From JAJPHW01 sp963771505 (GTDB lineage: Bacteria; Acidobacteriota; Terriglobia; Terriglobales; Acidobacteriaceae): DNA of 64,000 bases. The translations under genes and the position numbers were made by a program. This document shows, piece after piece, positions 1 to 8,700 of the stretch (the first letter of the stretch is position 1; the number at the start of each line of letters is the position of its first letter). The notes under the pieces were generated by a model. It searched no databases and was not told the DNA's origin. It was given only the letters and a program-made list of their open reading frames with translations. The DNA lies in assembly GCA_963771505.1 (NCBI GenBank), contig CAVYTO010000001.1, positions 992,001 to 1,056,000 of the forward strand. The letters run 5' to 3'.

Positions 1-474
1 TTCGCGAGGCTGAGCCGAGATTTTGGACTGACGCAGGAACAAATCGGCCAGCGCATGGGAGTATCGCGAGAATCGGTGGCGAACTACCTGCGAATTTTAA
101 AGCTTCCGGCCTCGGTCCACGCGTACATGACCAACGGTCAAATTGGATTTAGTGAAGCGCGAGTACTCCTGCAACTGCCGACAATGGAGGCTATGGCGAA
201 GGCCGCAGATAAGGCCGTCAGCAATGGAATGTCAGTCGCCCGGCTGAAGGAGTACGTAGACAATCTCAACCTGGGCTCGAACGCTCCGGAGCGGACAGCG
301 CAAGTAAAGGCGGTCGATCCGAACGTGCGCGAAGCGCAGTCGGAACTCGAACGCAGCCTCGGCTTGCGGGTGAGGATCGCCGACCGGAACGGTAGAGGCA
401 GGATCGTGATCGAATACGCGAACATTGACGATTTTGACCGGGTGATTGAATCGCTCAAAGGCAAAGCCAGTTAG
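1..474 (+). CDS. parB: ParB chromosome-partitioning protein, C-terminal part (cut by left edge)
   Basis: The reading frame is open from base 1, so the start lies outside the window and about 157 residues are visible. The first part carries the ParB helix-turn-helix (FGLTQEQIGQRMGVSRESVA) followed by the LKLP stretch and helices that contact parS in this family. The C-terminal 50 residues, with ERSLGLRVRI and a final IDDFDRVIESL helix, match the small dimerisation domain of chromosomal ParB proteins. ParB loads at parS, spreads as a CTP-dependent clamp and works with ParA in origin segregation. Its usual partner parA would be expected just left of the window. The call is secure from the HTH and the dimerisation tail; the chromosomal rather than plasmid assignment is inference from the housekeeping neighbours. 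Confidence 0.93.
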   Translation, partial: FARLSRDFGLTQEQIGQRMGVSRESVANYLRILKLPASVHAYMTNGQIGFSEARVLLQLPTMEAMAKAADKAVSNGMSVARLKEYVDNLNLGSNAPERTAQVKAVDPNVREAQSELERSLGLRVRIADRNGRGRIVIEYANIDDFDRVIESLKGKAS

Positions 475-581
475 CCGGAATCAGCGTAGCTACGAGCCTC
501 AACGGCTAACAAGTGGGAAACATTTAAATCTTCACGTTGCTAGCAGAAGGGTTAACGTCGATTTCGACAGGGAAGTGGGGT

Positions 582-881
582 ATGTTTGGCTCTGAAGAAC
601 AAACCATTCTTCAATCCGTCGCGCTGCAATTGATGGACGGCGACGAAGTCGCAGTGGGAGTAGAACGACACAAAGTGAAACGCACCGGCGGCGGCCTGCG
701 GATCGTGCAGGTGCAAATCAATGGCCGGGCGATCGACGCGATCGAGCAGAACCGGAACAAACCGAGTAAATGGGGAAAGCTGGCGCGGGAACGGCACAAT
801 GTCGTGCAGTTCCGGGATGCCGCCACGCACAAGTATGTAGCTGTGTCAGTCGACGGGCAGGTTACAGAGTACAACCGCTAA
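582..881 (+). CDS. Small hypothetical protein
   Basis: A 99-residue soluble protein with no signal peptide or membrane segment. I prefer the ATG at 582, which follows a G-rich stretch (ggaagtgggg); a TTG at 537 is in frame but less convincing. The protein is rich in charged residues (MFGSEEQTILQSVALQLMDG at the start, then a basic KVKRTGGG segment and RNKPSKWGKLARERH) and ends with a beta-like VAVSVDGQV tail. I do not recognise the family. It lies about 100 bp downstream of parB on the same strand and could be cotranscribed with it, but nothing shows a functional link. Confidence 0.6.
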   Translation: MFGSEEQTILQSVALQLMDGDEVAVGVERHKVKRTGGGLRIVQVQINGRAIDAIEQNRNKPSKWGKLARERHNVVQFRDAATHKYVAVSVDGQVTEYNR

Positions 882-890
882 CCAGAAAAT

Positions 891-1361
891 CTACTTCTCT
901 CCGAATTCCACGAATGCGCCCACCTTGCCGTAGTAAATCCTGAGGCTACAAGTCTTGGCGGAGACGTGGGCCAGTGCAACCTGTACCTCGGTGGCAGGCT
1001 GGCCGATTTCGCCCAGTTCCATTGGGGCGCGAGCCAGGTCCTGCGCGGGGTCGTACTTCGCGCCAACTGTTACATTCTTGCTGACAATCAGCGTCCAGTC
1101 TTTCCTGTTGGGGACCACATAAACGGTGTAAGCGCCGGTGGGCACGGTCACGTTATTGACGACCAGCGGGATTTGAGTGAAGAGCGTAAGCGGCGCGCCG
1201 CCGGGCATCCAGACCTTGCCGTTCTTCGGTTCTTCGCGCCCAGTCTTGTACTGGATTGAAACTTCCATGTTGTCGTCGAAATCGCAACTGGTGGTTTGCG
1301 AATCCTGCGCGATGGCGGTTCCTGCGCAAAACAAGAGCAAAGCTAGAGCGAGGGGGCGCAT
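891..1361 (-). CDS. Exported DUF2911 family protein
   Basis: 156 residues. The N-terminus (MRPLALALLLFCAGTAIAQ) is a typical signal peptide with an AIAQ cleavage region, so the mature protein is exported. The body shows the DUF2911 signature: GKVWMPGGAPLT, a PTGAYTVYVVP segment, DWTLIVSK and YDPAQDLARAPM. The family is common in Acidobacteriota and Bacteroidota; its biochemical role is not established. The start is well supported by a GAGGAG-type ribosome binding site just upstream. The gene converges on the small protein gene at 582 and is divergent from the receiver-like gene at 1522. Confidence 0.8.
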   Translation of the reverse strand: MRPLALALLLFCAGTAIAQDSQTTSCDFDDNMEVSIQYKTGREEPKNGKVWMPGGAPLTLFTQIPLVVNNVTVPTGAYTVYVVPNRKDWTLIVSKNVTVGAKYDPAQDLARAPMELGEIGQPATEVQVALAHVSAKTCSLRIYYGKVGAFVEFGEK

Positions 1362-1521
1362 TGGTTCTCCTCAATTGGAGCTGTTCGGGTCAGACTTTCC
1401 GGCAAAAGCGTAATTGTACAACTGAAATCGTTCCCATGGGTCTTGTTCTTCGGTGACGTTCTCATGCCGTGAACTGGTTGCTAAGGTTCAGCCAGCAGTT
1501 AAGAAAGGCTGCAAACCATCC

Positions 1522-1905
1522 ATGGGAAACAACGGAAAGTTGAACATTTTGTACGGCGAGGGAGACCAGGCATTCGCCCAGACGCAGGCAGCGGCGATGC
1601 AAAAGGCCGGCCACCAAGTCGAAACGATGATCGGGCGAAAAGCTGTCTTGGCTGCTCTTCAAGGCAATAAATGGGATCTGGTCGTGCTGGGGTCAACGTT
1701 GACCCGCGACGACCGCCATCACATTCCTTACATGGTCAAGAAAGCCGATGCGAATATGCGCGTGCTGGTGTTGCACGCCGACGGCGGACGCCATCATTAC
1801 GTCGACGCGAACGTCGATACCGGCAGCTCGGTTGAAACGCTCGTGGCTAAAATCGCCGAGATGATTGGGCAGACACAGACGAAAGCGGCCGCCGCCTCGC
1901 GATAA
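1522..1905 (+). CDS. Degenerate response-regulator receiver-like protein
   Basis: 127 residues starting at the ATG at 1522, which has AAGAAAGG 13 bases upstream; a GTG at 1453 is in frame but would add a segment unlike the domain. The layout follows a CheY-like fold: an initial beta strand KLNILYGEG where VDD would be, a helix ending in AGHQVETM, a WDLVVLG strand, an RVLVLHADGG strand and a final SSVETLVAKIAEMI helix. The expected acidic pair after strand 1 is replaced by YGEGD, and the phospho-acceptor Asp at the end of strand 3 is Gly. It therefore probably cannot be phosphorylated in the normal way. It may be a pseudo-receiver used for binding; the partner is unknown. Confidence 0.6.
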   Translation: MGNNGKLNILYGEGDQAFAQTQAAAMQKAGHQVETMIGRKAVLAALQGNKWDLVVLGSTLTRDDRHHIPYMVKKADANMRVLVLHADGGRHHYVDANVDTGSSVETLVAKIAEMIGQTQTKAAAASR

Positions 1906-1927
1906 GGGGGGTTGTCGGTGTTCGTCG

Positions 1928-1957
1928 AGAGGCGGCCAAGCGGCCGCCTCTTTCATT
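1928..1957 (+). terminator. Rho-independent terminator
   Basis: A perfect 10-bp stem (agaggcggcc / ggccgcctct) with a 4-nt loop, followed by ttcattt, lies 23 bp after the stop of the receiver-like gene. The U-tract is interrupted by one C. Confidence 0.8.
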
Positions 1958-2100
1958 TGTCATGCAGAGCGAGGACGATCGGCCGAAGGCCGGTCGCCAC
2001 AATCGAAGCAACCCTACTCCTCGCCAGTTCGCCGCCCCCAGGGATGCTTCGACTGTGTTTGCCTGCGCTTCGCGCAGTCAACTTTCGCTCAGCATGACAG
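1958..2100. repeat. MITE-like element with 15-bp terminal inverted repeats
   Basis: The ends tgtcatgcagagcga (1958-1972) and tcgctcagcatgaca (2086-2100) are inverted copies with one mismatch, bounding 143 bp without coding potential. The inside carries smaller palindromes (gatcggccgaaggccggtc-like, and tgcgcttcgcgca). Short intergenic elements with ends of this type recur in several Acidobacteriota genomes as I recall; copy number here must be checked on the full genome. Confidence 0.55.
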
Positions 2101-2157
2101 GTTTAGAGGTCAGTGAACCACGTTGGTAATAGTGGGATGAGCGCATGCGATTTGCAT

Positions 2158-3192
2158 CTATTTCATATCGTGAAGGCCGACAATCGTGCCATTTGGGCCG
2201 ACACCGATCCCATCGCCGTTCTTATTCACGCTCACCGCGTTCAGGTTGATGTCCCAGGATTTCGTCCAGGCTGGGCTCGGAGTCTTGCGGATGAAAGAAG
2301 CATGGGCCGTCCCCACGGCGAGAAATCCGCGTCCGGATTCCGTCCAAACAACTCCTGAAAAATAGGATTGCGGCGAAGTTGTCGCGAGCGTCCAGGTCTT
2401 GCCGCCATCCGCCGTGAATGCAAGGTTGGCTGCGCCGCCTGCTGGCTGCTTGTAGTCTCCTCCGGCAATCACCCCGTGCTTTTGATCGCGAAATGCCACG
2501 GAGAAAATTCCTGCGGATTCGGGCCCGTGCGTGATTGGAGTTTCAGAGACTGTCCATGACTTGCCGTGATCTGAAGAATGGAACACCCTAGCGGCGGAGC
2601 CGCCGGTAGCGAACCAGACCTCGTTTTTGCCTTGCGTGGCAATGCAGGTGCCGCTGGCGGCAAATGCGCCTTCGCCGGCTATTGCCACCGGCAGGCGAGC
2701 GTTATCGAGAGGATGCCAGTGTTCGCCATCATCGGTCGCGATAAGCTCGAACTTCAACTGCCCGTCCGGCGCGGCAATGGGATCGCCGACTGCAATGCCG
2801 TGGCTTTCATCCCAAAAAGAGATGCAATCGAAGAAGCCTTTGGGATTTGAATTCTTGAATTCCGACGTCCAGTGCTGGCCGCCGTCGAACGTTTTGAAGA
2901 TGCGCGAATTTTCGCCGGGGCCGGCGGCGAGCAGATATGCGACAGCGGCGCTGAACGCTTCAACATCACGGAAGTCGAGCGTTTCTGCGCCGGGCATTTG
3001 AGTTGAGATCCAATGAGCGCCGCCGTCGAGCGATCGCAGGTAGGTTCCGTGAGTTCCGCTCGCCCAAGCGACGCCACTATCGAGAAGGCTGACGCCGCGA
3101 AGACCTTCTTTGGTTTGGCTGTCCTGTGTTGAATAACTCTGCGCGAGGCATGATCCTGAAATCAGAAGAAGAGCTAGATGGTGCAATCGCAT
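2158..3192 (-). CDS. Exported YCF48/BNR-type beta-propeller protein
   Basis: 344 residues with an N-terminal signal peptide (MRLHHLALLLISGSCLAQS). The body is built from repeats of the photosynthesis-stability-factor YCF48/BNR type: LRSLDGGAHW, FKTFDGGQHWTSE, ATDDGEHWHPL, FHSSDHGKSW and FTADGGKTWTLA, each a strand-turn-strand with DGG and an aromatic. This indicates an exported propeller of about six or seven blades. The family in heterotrophic bacteria is often annotated as oxidoreductase-like or sialidase-like without a demonstrated activity; I see no catalytic residues of a sialidase. The start codon follows GAGGTA at short spacing. It is divergent from the deacetylase-fold gene at 3249. 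Confidence 0.75.
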   Translation of the reverse strand: MRLHHLALLLISGSCLAQSYSTQDSQTKEGLRGVSLLDSGVAWASGTHGTYLRSLDGGAHWISTQMPGAETLDFRDVEAFSAAVAYLLAAGPGENSRIFKTFDGGQHWTSEFKNSNPKGFFDCISFWDESHGIAVGDPIAAPDGQLKFELIATDDGEHWHPLDNARLPVAIAGEGAFAASGTCIATQGKNEVWFATGGSAARVFHSSDHGKSWTVSETPITHGPESAGIFSVAFRDQKHGVIAGGDYKQPAGGAANLAFTADGGKTWTLATTSPQSYFSGVVWTESGRGFLAVGTAHASFIRKTPSPAWTKSWDINLNAVSVNKNGDGIGVGPNGTIVGLHDMK

Positions 3193-3248
3193 GGTGTACC
3201 TCTGCTCGAAACGTGACGCTTAGGATAACCTGAGCATGCGTTCGTCCT

Positions 3249-4163
3249 ATGCACAAGCTGTTCTACACCGACCAATATATTCTTCCGCTGCCCGCCGGGC
3301 ACAAATTCCCAGCGGAGAAATATCGGATGCTGCGCAATCTTCTGGAGGCTGACGGAGAATTTTTGCTTGAACCAGGGCCGCTGGCCAGTCCGCGGGTCGT
3401 TGAGCTTATCCATGATCATGATTACGTGCAGGCGTTCATCCGCGGAGAGCTTGCACCAAACGCCATTCGGAAGATTGGATTTCCCTGGTCAGAACAACTC
3501 GTCGAGCGCACGCTGGCGTCGGTAGGCGCGACTTTGGCCGCGACCGAAACCGCGCTCCGCACGGGATGGGGAGGTACGCTGGCTGGAGGCACCCATCACG
3601 CATTTGTCGCCGAGGGGTCGGGATTCTGCGTGTTTAACGACATCGCGATCGCGATTGCGGACCTGAGAACGAAATTGTCGATCAAACACGCGGCTGTGAT
3701 CGATCTCGACGTTCATCAGGGCGACGGGACCGCAGTCATCTTTCAGGACGATCGGGATGTCTTTACATTCTCAATGCACTGCAATGCGAATTTTCCGCTG
3801 CGAAAGCAAAAAAGCACGCTTGACGTCGAACTGGACGCGGGAACCGGCGATGAGGAATATTTGTCGGCCTTGGCGCAGGCTTTGCCGAAGGCGCTGGCGC
3901 ATCGTCCCGACATCGTTTTCTATCAAGCCGGAGTGGATGGACTGGCGTCGGACCGGCTCGGCCATCTTGCTCTCACTCACGAAGGACTGAACGAACGCGA
4001 CCGGATGGTCGTCAACTCCGTTCGCGACATTGGCGTGCCCTTGGTGGTGACGTTGGGCGGAGGATACTCCGAGCCGATCGAGCTGACCGCCCAAGCCCAT
4101 GCAAATACGTTTCGCACGGCGGCTGCGCTGATGGGGAATCGAGTTGTTAAACAAGTGGTCTAG
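3249..4163 (+). CDS. Histone-deacetylase-family (AcuC/HdaH-like) metal-dependent amidohydrolase
   Basis: 304 residues covering one complete arginase/deacetylase fold domain. The active-site features are all visible: the tandem histidines H116-H117 (GGTHHAF), the metal ligands D154 and H156 in DLDVHQGDG, D230 in AGVDGLASD, and Y273 in the GGGYS loop. The family removes acyl groups from lysines or from small acetylated amines, using Zn(II) or Fe(II). In bacteria members act on acetyl-CoA synthetase (AcuC), polyamines or unknown targets; no acs or polyamine gene is adjacent, so the substrate stays open. No signal peptide is present, so it is cytoplasmic. It lacks a recognisable strong ribosome binding site. 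Confidence 0.88.
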   Translation: MHKLFYTDQYILPLPAGHKFPAEKYRMLRNLLEADGEFLLEPGPLASPRVVELIHDHDYVQAFIRGELAPNAIRKIGFPWSEQLVERTLASVGATLAATETALRTGWGGTLAGGTHHAFVAEGSGFCVFNDIAIAIADLRTKLSIKHAAVIDLDVHQGDGTAVIFQDDRDVFTFSMHCNANFPLRKQKSTLDVELDAGTGDEEYLSALAQALPKALAHRPDIVFYQAGVDGLASDRLGHLALTHEGLNERDRMVVNSVRDIGVPLVVTLGGGYSEPIELTAQAHANTFRTAAALMGNRVVKQVV

Positions 4164-4312
4164 GCGTGGATAAAATCGCTCCGATTTGGCGCATCTTCAG
4201 GTCGTCAGTTCGAAAAGTGGAAGACTGAAGCTGCTAGCATTGCTCTTCGACCTCTACCGCCATACTATGGACGGCGTTGCTGATCCACTTGGGATGAAAA
4301 AGGAATGATTGA

Positions 4313-4987
4313 ATGACCGACGCGACTGAAAACCAGAGCGGCACAGAAAAGAAAATTTACATTACCCTACGCGGGCTGCCGCTATCTTTCGAGATTAAGT
4401 GGCCGTTCCACCGGTCGACTTCCGGAGCGGATTTCAATGTTGTCCACGCCGACATCAAGCTGGAGAGTAAACCGGGCGAAGCGTTGCACGCTCCAGTCGC
4501 GGTGAACCTTTCCGAGACGCTGCGCGAGGTGTTGCCGTCGCTCGAACCGAAAGACGCGGAATCGCCGATCATCAACTCGCTGCGCAAAGAAGTGGACAAG
4601 CGGCAAGTGGAATTTGTGAAGTCGGGAAAGCTGGTGCCCATTCATTTTTCCAGCCGCCATTACGATTTCAAACGGGGCCAGTGGGTGTTCGGCAAGGCTG
4701 AGCCCGAAGATGTTTCCAAGCTCATCGAACGCAAAGTTTTCTGGCAGACCCGCATCACCGGCGGGAAAGTATGGATCGCGGACCCGACCGAAGCGGCATA
4801 TGTACAAATGACGGTTGACCAGGTTGTACAGGAAGCGGGAAAGCTCGCCATGGGCAGCCTATTCACGCTGAGTGGAGGATATGCGACCGCGTTGCCTGCG
4901 TTGATGAACCAAAGCGCACGGTTTGAGGTTGAGGCCCAGGCGGCTTTGGAAGAGTTGGAGAAGAAACACGCGTTCGAGCGCGGCTAG
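4313..4987 (+). CDS. Hypothetical protein, 224 aa
   Basis: A soluble protein without signal peptide or membrane segment. The start is supported by AAGGA eight bases upstream. The N-terminal half is beta-rich (KKIYITLRGLPLSFEIKWPF, then ADFNVVHADIKLES) and the C-terminal half is helical, ending in a charged VEAQAALEELEKKHAFERG tail. I do not recognise the family or any catalytic motif. It stands alone between the deacetylase-fold gene and the small zinc-knuckle gene, which is on the opposite strand. Codon use and amino-acid composition look like the neighbouring genes, so it is very likely a real gene. Confidence 0.7.
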   Translation: MTDATENQSGTEKKIYITLRGLPLSFEIKWPFHRSTSGADFNVVHADIKLESKPGEALHAPVAVNLSETLREVLPSLEPKDAESPIINSLRKEVDKRQVEFVKSGKLVPIHFSSRHYDFKRGQWVFGKAEPEDVSKLIERKVFWQTRITGGKVWIADPTEAAYVQMTVDQVVQEAGKLAMGSLFTLSGGYATALPALMNQSARFEVEAQAALEELEKKHAFERG

Positions 4988-4990
4988 TTG

Positions 4991-5164
4991 CTAAAGCTTC
5001 GCGGCCTGGAGCGAAGCGCAGTAGCCGCAATTGGGGCAGCTGTAGAACTCTTCAACGATCTCGCGGAATGAAACATCGCGCCCGTCCCGATGTTGGAGAT
5101 CTTTGACATCGACAACTTTGTCGGAGTGATGATTCATTGTTGCCCCACACTTTGGACAGATCAT
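4991..5164 (-). CDS. Small protein with two zinc knuckles
   Basis: A 57-residue protein. It begins MICPKCGATM and near its end has YSCPNCGYC, so two CxxC pairs bracket a central acidic/basic segment (HHSDKVVDVKDLQHRDGRDV). This arrangement can bind one zinc as a split ribbon. The start is supported by GAGGAAAG seven bases upstream. It ends 3 bp from the converging hypothetical gene and lies 15 bp downstream of the FMN reductase gene on the same strand, so the two are probably cotranscribed. Function is unknown. Confidence 0.7.
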   Translation of the reverse strand: MICPKCGATMNHHSDKVVDVKDLQHRDGRDVSFREIVEEFYSCPNCGYCASLQAAKL

Positions 5165-5179
5165 GTCGCTTTCCTCAAA

Positions 5180-5749
5180 TTAACTTAGAGCTATCTGCTC
5201 GCGGCCGTGTCGCAACGTTTGGGCCATCCAGATAAGTTCTTTCAGGAACTTGTCGATGCGCCGGATAAACGATTGATCGACCAGCTCGCCACCTTTCGAA
5301 AATGCGGTTTGCACGCTGGAGAAATTTACATCCCAAAAAATCGTGACCAGCCCTAACTCGCGCATGACAGGCAGCAGGTTCTCAATAACTCGAGAGCCGC
5401 CGAACGGCCCAGATGAAACACCCACGATCCCTACTGCTTTATGGATATATTCTTCCAGGCAACTATCGAGAACGTGTTTCAAAAGACCGGGATAGCCGTG
5501 GTTGTATTCCGGCGCAACGACGACCAGCGCATCCGCCCGGTTCATCTTGGCGGAGAAGTCAGCATTCTTGATGGCCTCGCCCGCATCGTTGGTGGGCAGC
5601 GGAATGTTGGCGATATCGATCAATTCGGTCTCGACTCCGGCGCACTTGGCCAATTCGCCGGTGACGATCCGAGTTGCGTGGAGACTCATCCGGCCAATTC
5701 TTGTGGTGCCCAGAATCACCGGGATGAACAACGGACGGGCAGTTCCCAT
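5180..5749 (-). CDS. NADPH-dependent FMN reductase family protein
   Basis: 189 residues with the flavodoxin-like fold of the NADPH-dependent FMN reductase/azoreductase group. The N-terminal ILGTTRIGRMS loop binds the FMN phosphate, ALVVVAPEYNHGYPGLLKHVLD is the hallmark PEYN flavin loop and following helix, and GIVGVSSGPFGGSRV forms the next strand and loop. Such enzymes transfer electrons from NAD(P)H to FMN or to quinones, dyes or metals; the substrate cannot be told from sequence. No signal peptide, so cytoplasmic. The ATG has AAAGGA about nine bases upstream. The small zinc-knuckle gene follows 15 bp downstream; the mannosidase gene lies just upstream on the same strand. Confidence 0.88.
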   Translation of the reverse strand: MGTARPLFIPVILGTTRIGRMSLHATRIVTGELAKCAGVETELIDIANIPLPTNDAGEAIKNADFSAKMNRADALVVVAPEYNHGYPGLLKHVLDSCLEEYIHKAVGIVGVSSGPFGGSRVIENLLPVMRELGLVTIFWDVNFSSVQTAFSKGGELVDQSFIRRIDKFLKELIWMAQTLRHGREQIALS

Positions 5750-5773
5750 GACGCGAGTCCTTTCGCCCGAATT

Positions 5774-8700
5774 TCAGCGGGGAGCAGCGATTCTGATTGT
5801 CTTAATTTCAAAAGGCTTGATCGGCACCGCGATCGATCCATGATCCAGCGTTAAATCGCCGGAAGGGCTTTCCATGAGATTCGTTTCCGAGGCCGAAGTG
5901 ACGTTGCCGGGGGCGAGATGAACTTTGACGGTCGCCGATTTTCCCGCCCATTCGTACATTCTGACGATCATGCCGTCGCCATCTTCCTCGTGCTTCACAG
6001 CCGTCACAACAACGTTGTCGCCGTCCACAGAAATCAGCGACTGCTCGGGCGGAAGGCTGCCATCATGGGCCTGCGAGAAGGCGGCATGCAGAGGGTAATT
6101 GAGTTCGTAGCCTTTGCGCACCGTCATAGCGTCTTTCCACGTTCCGGAATGAGGAAACATGGAAATAGTGAATTCATGGTGGCCTTCATCTGCTTGCGGG
6201 TCGGGCCATTCGGGCGATCGCAGTAAAGAGATGCGCAAAACATTTCCGCGCACATCGTAACCGTACTTGCTGTCATTTAACAGGCTGAAGCCGTGCTTGT
6301 TGTCGGAAAGGTCGGCCCAGCGCAGCGCGGGAACTTCGAACTTGGCCTGCTCCGCCGGTGTGTTGCGCGTGGTCGCGCGTTCGATGGATCCGTAAGGAAT
6401 TTCAAACGTTGCTTTGTCACTGTGCACGCTCACGGGGAAAGTGGCTTTCAAGAGAATATGCTTTTCGTGCCACTCCACCTGCATGCGGATATCGACTCGG
6501 GCCGACGCGGCATACATGGTGAAGTCCTGAATGAACGTCGAATTCTGAAAATGCTTCTTCACGCGAATTATTGAGCGCAGCGGGCCGCCTTCAATCAGCG
6601 AAACGGAATCGGCGGTGTCGATGTCCCAATGCTGCTTCTCGAAGTCGGCGTCGATGTTCCAGGCGTCCCACCGCTTGGGCTTGTCGTAGAAGGCCTGAAG
6701 GAGCGCGCCGCAAGCATAAGTGCGCGGGCCGCCAGTGTCGGTTTCCGCCGGCGCAAACGCCGCCTGCTTGTCGGCGGGATTGTTCAATGCGACCACGCAA
6801 CCGGACTTTCCGTCGATTTCGAGATGGACGAGGCCGTTATCCATGGTCAAGTCTGTCGCGCCTACTGCATTCTGTTTCGTTTCTGACACAGGAGCTTTGC
6901 CTCTCGCCCGCACGAAATACGTCGCGTATCCCAAGGATGGAACGTCGGCGAGAATCAGCAGGCGGACACGATGAGTAACTTTATCGACTGAAAGCAATTG
7001 CGACAGCACCGATCGCCCTTTCGAATCGAAGACTGCAACGGACGGGGCGGCCGAAGGCATCTGCACTGCGATCTCTGTTACTTGGTGCCGCGGCCACGAG
7101 AGGGAATTGAACACCACCACGGGTACGCCCAAGCCCGCTGTCTTGATGTGAGAGGCGATCTCATGCTGCGCCGCTTCTGTGATGAGCTGCGCGGAGCGGT
7201 CGACATCTTCTAAATTGCGCTTGGCTTCGAGGTAATTGACTGCCAAGCCAGAGCCGGGCATTACGTCGTGAAAGTGGTCGAAGAGAAGGTTCTTCCAATC
7301 GGCCTGAAGAGCTTCGTGGTCATAGGCACGGCCGAACAAGGACGCGAGCGACGAAAACTTCTCGGCATCGAGCATGGCTTCTTCGTCATGGCGAATCCGT
7401 TGTTTGGTGTCGGATTGCGTTGTGAAAACGCCGCGGTGATATTCGAAGTAGAGTTCGTCGTTCCACGTGGGCACGTCGAGCTTCGGTAACTCGTCCTGGA
7501 TTTCAGCGAAAAATTGCTTCGCGGTTGTGAACTCGATTTTCGGAAACACAGTGTCCGGAGCGCGAAGCTTGTCCGCAGTGTCTAGCATTGTTCGCGTCGG
7601 GCCACCGCCGTGGTCGCCGATACCGAACAGATACAACATGTCGGGCGACGGGTTTTTTTCCAGGTCTTTGCCGTAGATCATTGGCGCGTATGCTGCCAGA
7701 TCTTTCGCCGCCTGTTCCGCGTTGAAGTCATTCGCGTATTCGTGCGGAAAATAAGTCAGCAGCTTGCTGCCGTCCGGGGCCTGCCAATAGAACAGCCGGT
7801 ATGGGAATTTCGTGTAGTCCGTGGCCCACAGCAGCTTGCTGGTCACGAAATAGTCGATGCCGGCCTTTTTATAGATTTGCGGCAGTTGCCAGTTGTAGCC
7901 GAAGGAATCAGGGTTCCAACCGATGTGGATATCCGCCCCGAAATTTTTGCGGAAATAGTTTTTGCCGACCAGAATTTGCCGGACTAACGACTCTCCGTCT
8001 GGCATATTCAAATCCGGCTCGACCCACATCCCGCCGATCACTTCCCATCGGCCTTCCTTCACTCGCTGCCGAATCTGATCGAAGAGATACGGATACTTTT
8101 CCTGCATCCACTCGTAAGTTCGCGCCGACGACATGGTGAATTTCAGGTCGGGATACTCATTCATCAAGTCCAGCACGCTCTGGAATGTGTTGCGGACAAC
8201 TTCGACAGTTTCAGTCCACGGCCAAAGCCACGCCATGTCGATGTGCGAGTTGCCCACGGCCCGGATCGTGAACTGCTTGAGATAGGGATTAAGCGCCTGT
8301 AGTTTCGTTTGCGCCGTGTGTAAAGACGAGTCGAAGGCGGCAAAATTCTTTGCATCAAGCGCCGCGAAATCGATCGCTTTCACCGCAGAATCAAGCAGGG
8401 CTTCTCGTTCGGCGCGCCCTCGATCGTAAGCAGCGATCATCGGCTGCGCGGCAATGATTTCCGTTCTTAAGAGGGCCGGGTCGACGTGGCCGGCGGGCGG
8501 CTCGATGCAAAGTCGCGCATGGTGCATGTGGACCACGATATCCGGCGAATCGATTCGGATCGCAATGTTAAAGGTCTGGCCTGGGCGGGCGTTGGTGGTG
8601 AGCGGGACGGGCTGCTGCATGTCATCGTCCCCGCGCGAAATCATGCCGCCGTTGGAGAATGTGGCAATCGTGACCGGGCCCTTATTGTTCCAATCGAAGT

